Source: Paenibacillus sp. Marseille-Q4541
GTDB lineage: Bacteria; Bacillota; Bacilli; Paenibacillales; Paenibacillaceae
Assembly: GCF_018310695.1 (NCBI RefSeq)
Contig: NZ_JAGXCY010000021.1
Span: 1 to 64,000 of the forward strand
Direction: 5' to 3'
DNA: 64,000 bases
Shown here: piece after piece, positions 61,662 to 64,000 of the stretch
How positions within the stretch are numbered: position 1 is the first letter of the stretch
How the letters are laid out: the number at the start of each line of letters is the position of its first letter
The notes under the pieces: model-generated
Databases searched by the model: none
Told to the model about the DNA's origin: nothing
What the model saw: only the letters and a program-made list of their open reading frames with translations
Position numbers and translations under genes: made by a program

Positions 61662-61988
61662 GCTGGCTTTTGAAGCTGTAAGGGCTTCGAGTGAAAAGTG
61701 AAATGGCTCGGTCAACTCAGAGACTTAGTTTATAGCAAGTTCAATTTGGCTCCCCTCTACAGCCGGAGGACCATCAGCCCAATCTTTTTCAAATGTAAAT
61801 TGGATTGCATATTATTCTATTGTTATAAATAAGTCATTACTGTATAAATAAGGGATTTAATGTCTCCTTTAAAGTGAGAGCGACTCGTACTTGGTGTACG
61901 GGGCGCTCTTTTTCGTGGACGTGAATTATTGTTTCTGAGATCACCAGGAGTTGAATGTCGCCTTGGGGTTTGAAGGCTAATTATAAAA
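61662..61988 (-). pseudogene. Decayed duplicate of the gene at 58427-58852
   Basis: Along ~320 bases the DNA follows 58495-58830 closely. Shared blocks include CCCAATCTTTTTC, GAGCGACNCGTACTTGGTGTACGG and GAATGTCGCCTT. Indels and stops have removed any open frame. The intact and decayed copies flank the small gene and the AAA-TOPRIM gene, which suggests a duplication or an insertion next to one of them. Confidence 0.8.
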
Positions 61989-62111
61989 TGGAGATGAAAA
62001 TTTGCCGACTGTATTGTCTGAAGAATTTATTTTTATCTGAAGGTATTAAAATTACATTGCAGAAACTATTCCTTTATGTTAAACTCAGACTATTGAATGT
62101 GGAGGGATATT

Positions 62112-63188
62112 ATGGAAATTTGGTATGAGGACGCATTACCAAATGTTGAATTCATTAAAGACAGATTAATCACTATCATTCCTGATAATGTGGAGAACGC
62201 AAATCACGCTAGAAATATTACAGCTGCCCGTACTATCTTTGTAATGTTATATGCTTATGCAATTGAAGGAGAGGCTGGAAGAATACGTCCTTCGATGGTA
62301 ACTGTAATGACTGATAGACAGTCAATGGAACAGACAAGATCGGCAAGAGAGACGTGGCGAGCGCTTGTATTGGGGCCGAAAAAGCCCAATGATCCGGAGA
62401 GATGGTACAGCGAAAATACTCGGGAGCCCATTAGAGACGACACCATCTCATCATTAAGAGAGATTGGCGCAGTAGAAGAAGTAGCGGGTGTTCCAACAAC
62501 TTCATCTAAACCACGCTATTTTTTAGCACGGGATTTTGCGAATCTACTAAATCCTTTTCTTGAGGGAGACGAACTGGAAGAGTTGATAGCAATATGGAGA
62601 ACTGCACATTTGGCTAAAGGGGCACTTATCCTTCAGGGATTAAGAGAGCAGGAGTTGCGAAGCGAAATTTTTGTGGAGTTTGGACACATCAAACATCCAA
62701 TGTCTCCTGGCAAGAGTTCGGTGCTGACGAAGGCTGCTGTAGAAGTTTTTGCACACAACTTTATGGAGAAACCTGAAGTCTTACTTATTAGCGAATCATC
62801 TGAAAAAGTACACTGGCAATTTGGAAAACTTCTCGAAAGATTAAAGCTTGCAATTAATCCGAAAAAAACTCTCCCAGACCTCATAATTGCTGAGACAGGT
62901 TCTTCTGGTTTCCGACTAGTATTTATTGAAATCGTCCATTCCGATGGGCCTATCTCAAACAGTAGGAAAAGAGACTTGCTTGCTCTCGCTGAAGCGAGTG
63001 ATTTAACAGAACAAGAATGTACATTTGTTACTGTGTTTGCATCTAGATCTGACGCTGCTTACCGTAAGGTACAGAGTAGTATTGCGTGGGGCTCCTTTGT
63101 TTGGTTTGCTGACGAGCCCGAGAGAATTGTTCACTTAATTGATACTGAATCAATAGGAAAGAAAGGGCTTAACGACCTGCTAAGATAG
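62112..63188 (+). CDS. BsuBI/PstI-family type II restriction endonuclease
   Basis: A 358-aa protein. The C-terminal half carries the family's PD-(D/E)XK-like region, LPDLIIAETGSSG then LVFIEIVHSDGPIS, followed by LLALAEASDL and FASRSDAAYRKVQSSIAWGS. The N-terminal half would be the specificity part. Family members cut CTGCAG. ATG 62112 has GGAGGG five bases upstream; ATG 62097 precedes that site. It converges with the methyltransferase gene, whose stop is 42 bases beyond. Confidence 0.88.
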   Translation: MEIWYEDALPNVEFIKDRLITIIPDNVENANHARNITAARTIFVMLYAYAIEGEAGRIRPSMVTVMTDRQSMEQTRSARETWRALVLGPKKPNDPERWYSENTREPIRDDTISSLREIGAVEEVAGVPTTSSKPRYFLARDFANLLNPFLEGDELEELIAIWRTAHLAKGALILQGLREQELRSEIFVEFGHIKHPMSPGKSSVLTKAAVEVFAHNFMEKPEVLLISESSEKVHWQFGKLLERLKLAINPKKTLPDLIIAETGSSGFRLVFIEIVHSDGPISNSRKRDLLALAEASDLTEQECTFVTVFASRSDAAYRKVQSSIAWGSFVWFADEPERIVHLIDTESIGKKGLNDLLR

Positions 63189-63229
63189 CTGGATAACCTA
63201 ATAGGCTGCCAAAGGCAGCCTATTAATAG

Positions 63230-64000
63230 TTATTCTAATAAATCTGAGACAATGTTATCAATCTCTTGCTGTTCTGGCAAATGATTATCGAATGCAGTCC
63301 CCATCTTAATAAGTAATTTGTATGGAGGGTAGGGTAAACTCTTTAGATCGCCAACATTAACTTGAGTGTGACCGTTGAACTGCCTAAAGAAGCAGTCTAC
63401 TATACTTGAACTTAGGTATATTGCTAAACCTTTTGCTAAATCTAGTGGTAAGCCCTGTCCATTCCGATGGAAATAATTAAGATGGTTTTCAAAGCCTACA
63501 AACTCTGCGCTCATTTGCTCCTCATTATATATCGCAGTAACAATACGTCGTGTCTCCTCTTTAGGAGAGAATCTTTTAACTAATACGTAGTTTCCTTTTG
63601 GGACTAGTTGTTTGCTAGTCACTTCATTTAGCGAAATTGCGTTTGGTTTATCTGCTGGAAAGATGGGCCATTCTAAAGACCCCTTATGAAAATGGACCGG
63701 ATATATTAGAGGTACTGTATCATAACCAGGCGCACTTCTAAGGTTTTCCTTAGTTCTGAAATCAACTACCTTTCCTGTAGAAACCTTTAGACCTAAATCC
63801 TCAAGACTAGTTGTTATACCCTCCATTAATGACTTGACTCTCAAGTCTTCTTCATCTCTTAATATTCTTATGAACTTGTCCTCATCGTTTGGGTGCACCA
63901 ATTTATCATATTCGAGCGTATGTGTCGATGCTTCTTCGTTTAGATTCTCTGAGGATGAAATAGTAACATTCTTGTGTTCATATTCTTTTACAGCATGATA
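63230..64000 (-). CDS. Adenine-specific DNA methyltransferase (BsuBI/PstI or Eco57I-like), C-terminal part
   Basis: The frame is open from 63230 to the window edge, 257 codons, so the 5' end lies outside. The visible part resembles the C-terminal target-recognition region of such methylases: VKRFSPKEETRRIVTAIYNE, ENHLNYFHRNGQGLP, LAIYLSSSIVDCFFRQFNGH and TQVNVGDLKSLPYPP. The catalytic NPPY motif is not in the window. Next to a BsuBI/PstI endonuclease it should protect CTGCAG by N6-adenine methylation. Confidence 0.8.
   Translation of the reverse strand, partial: YHAVKEYEHKNVTISSSENLNEEASTHTLEYDKLVHPNDEDKFIRILRDEEDLRVKSLMEGITTSLEDLGLKVSTGKVVDFRTKENLRSAPGYDTVPLIYPVHFHKGSLEWPIFPADKPNAISLNEVTSKQLVPKGNYVLVKRFSPKEETRRIVTAIYNEEQMSAEFVGFENHLNYFHRNGQGLPLDLAKGLAIYLSSSIVDCFFRQFNGHTQVNVGDLKSLPYPPYKLLIKMGTAFDNHLPEQQEIDNIVSDLLE

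Larger units (their letters stand above)
47324..64000. mobile_element. Integrated element at the ssrA 3' end; right end outside window
   Basis: Everything after tmRNA is foreign in character: a serine recombinase facing ssrA, RadC-type and DUF927-type genes, an SSB-like gene, transposase-like and XRE remnants, and a restriction/defence set. The left edge is set at the end of tmRNA because genomic islands often use that site. I found no second copy of the tmRNA end, so the right boundary is unknown, and the defence part could be a separate insertion. Confidence 0.6.

Noticed and set aside
47324..64000. CRISPR array or cas genes in the defence island
   Set aside because: I saw no regularly spaced repeat units and no Cas-like protein.

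Overview
The window looks like chromosome from a Paenibacillus-type member of the Bacillota. This is inferred from gene content and order, not from a database search. The pointers are the B. subtilis-like runs hprK-lgt-ppaX, yvcD-trxB-(glk)-rapZ-yvcK-whiA-HPr, cggR-gapA-pgk-tpiA-gpmI-eno and secG-rnr...smpB-ssrA. Others are a CtsR box at clpP, a CggR operator at cggR, a short HisG with its HisZ partner, and strong GGAGG ribosome binding sites.

Positions 1-46,709 are ordinary core genome. They open with the 3' end of a tRNA-Lys, a PucR-type regulator and an MsmX/UgpC-type ABC ATPase, then hprK-lgt-ppaX-acyltransferase. A histidine operon (hisZ-G-D-B-H-A-F-IE-J) follows, ending next to a divergent PRPP synthase gene. 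A 250-base hisG-hisD gap holds mutually exclusive RNA pairings. Next come a TPR protein, trxB, ROK glucokinase, rapZ, yvcK, whiA, an HPr with both phosphorylation sites, a SIMPL-domain secreted protein, and clpP with its CtsR-controlled promoter. tRNA-Arg, the glycolytic cggR-eno operon, a YjfB-like small protein, secG and rnr complete this part. Between rnr and smpB, normally close neighbours, lies a carbohydrate island: an AraC-type response regulator and YesM-type sensor kinase on the minus strand, facing a lipoprotein, two permeases, a TIM-barrel isomerase and two Gfo/Idh oxidoreductases. This importer has no ATPase of its own, so the MsmX-type ATPase near the window start is a candidate partner.

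From 47,324 to the end is a mobile or accessory region joined directly to the 3' end of ssrA (tmRNA). A serine recombinase runs toward ssrA and its last codons form the hairpin that looks like the tmRNA terminator. Behind it are a RadC-type protein, a DUF927-type ATPase, an acidic-tailed SSB-like protein, unknown genes, an IS630-like protein, a secreted protein and an XRE regulator. Many of these carry frameshifts or in-frame stops: radC, DUF927, IS630-like, XRE, the 3' part of one unknown gene, probably one unknown gene pair, and a decayed duplicate of a third gene. The left part is therefore a degenerating element.

The right part is a defence island whose genes look intact. It has an AAA ATPase fused to a TOPRIM/DUF4435-like domain (OLD/PARIS-like), flanked by an intact and a decayed copy of the same unknown gene. 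Then follow a BsuBI/PstI-family restriction endonuclease and, convergent to it, the 3' part of an adenine methyltransferase that runs off the window. The right end of the element is not seen.
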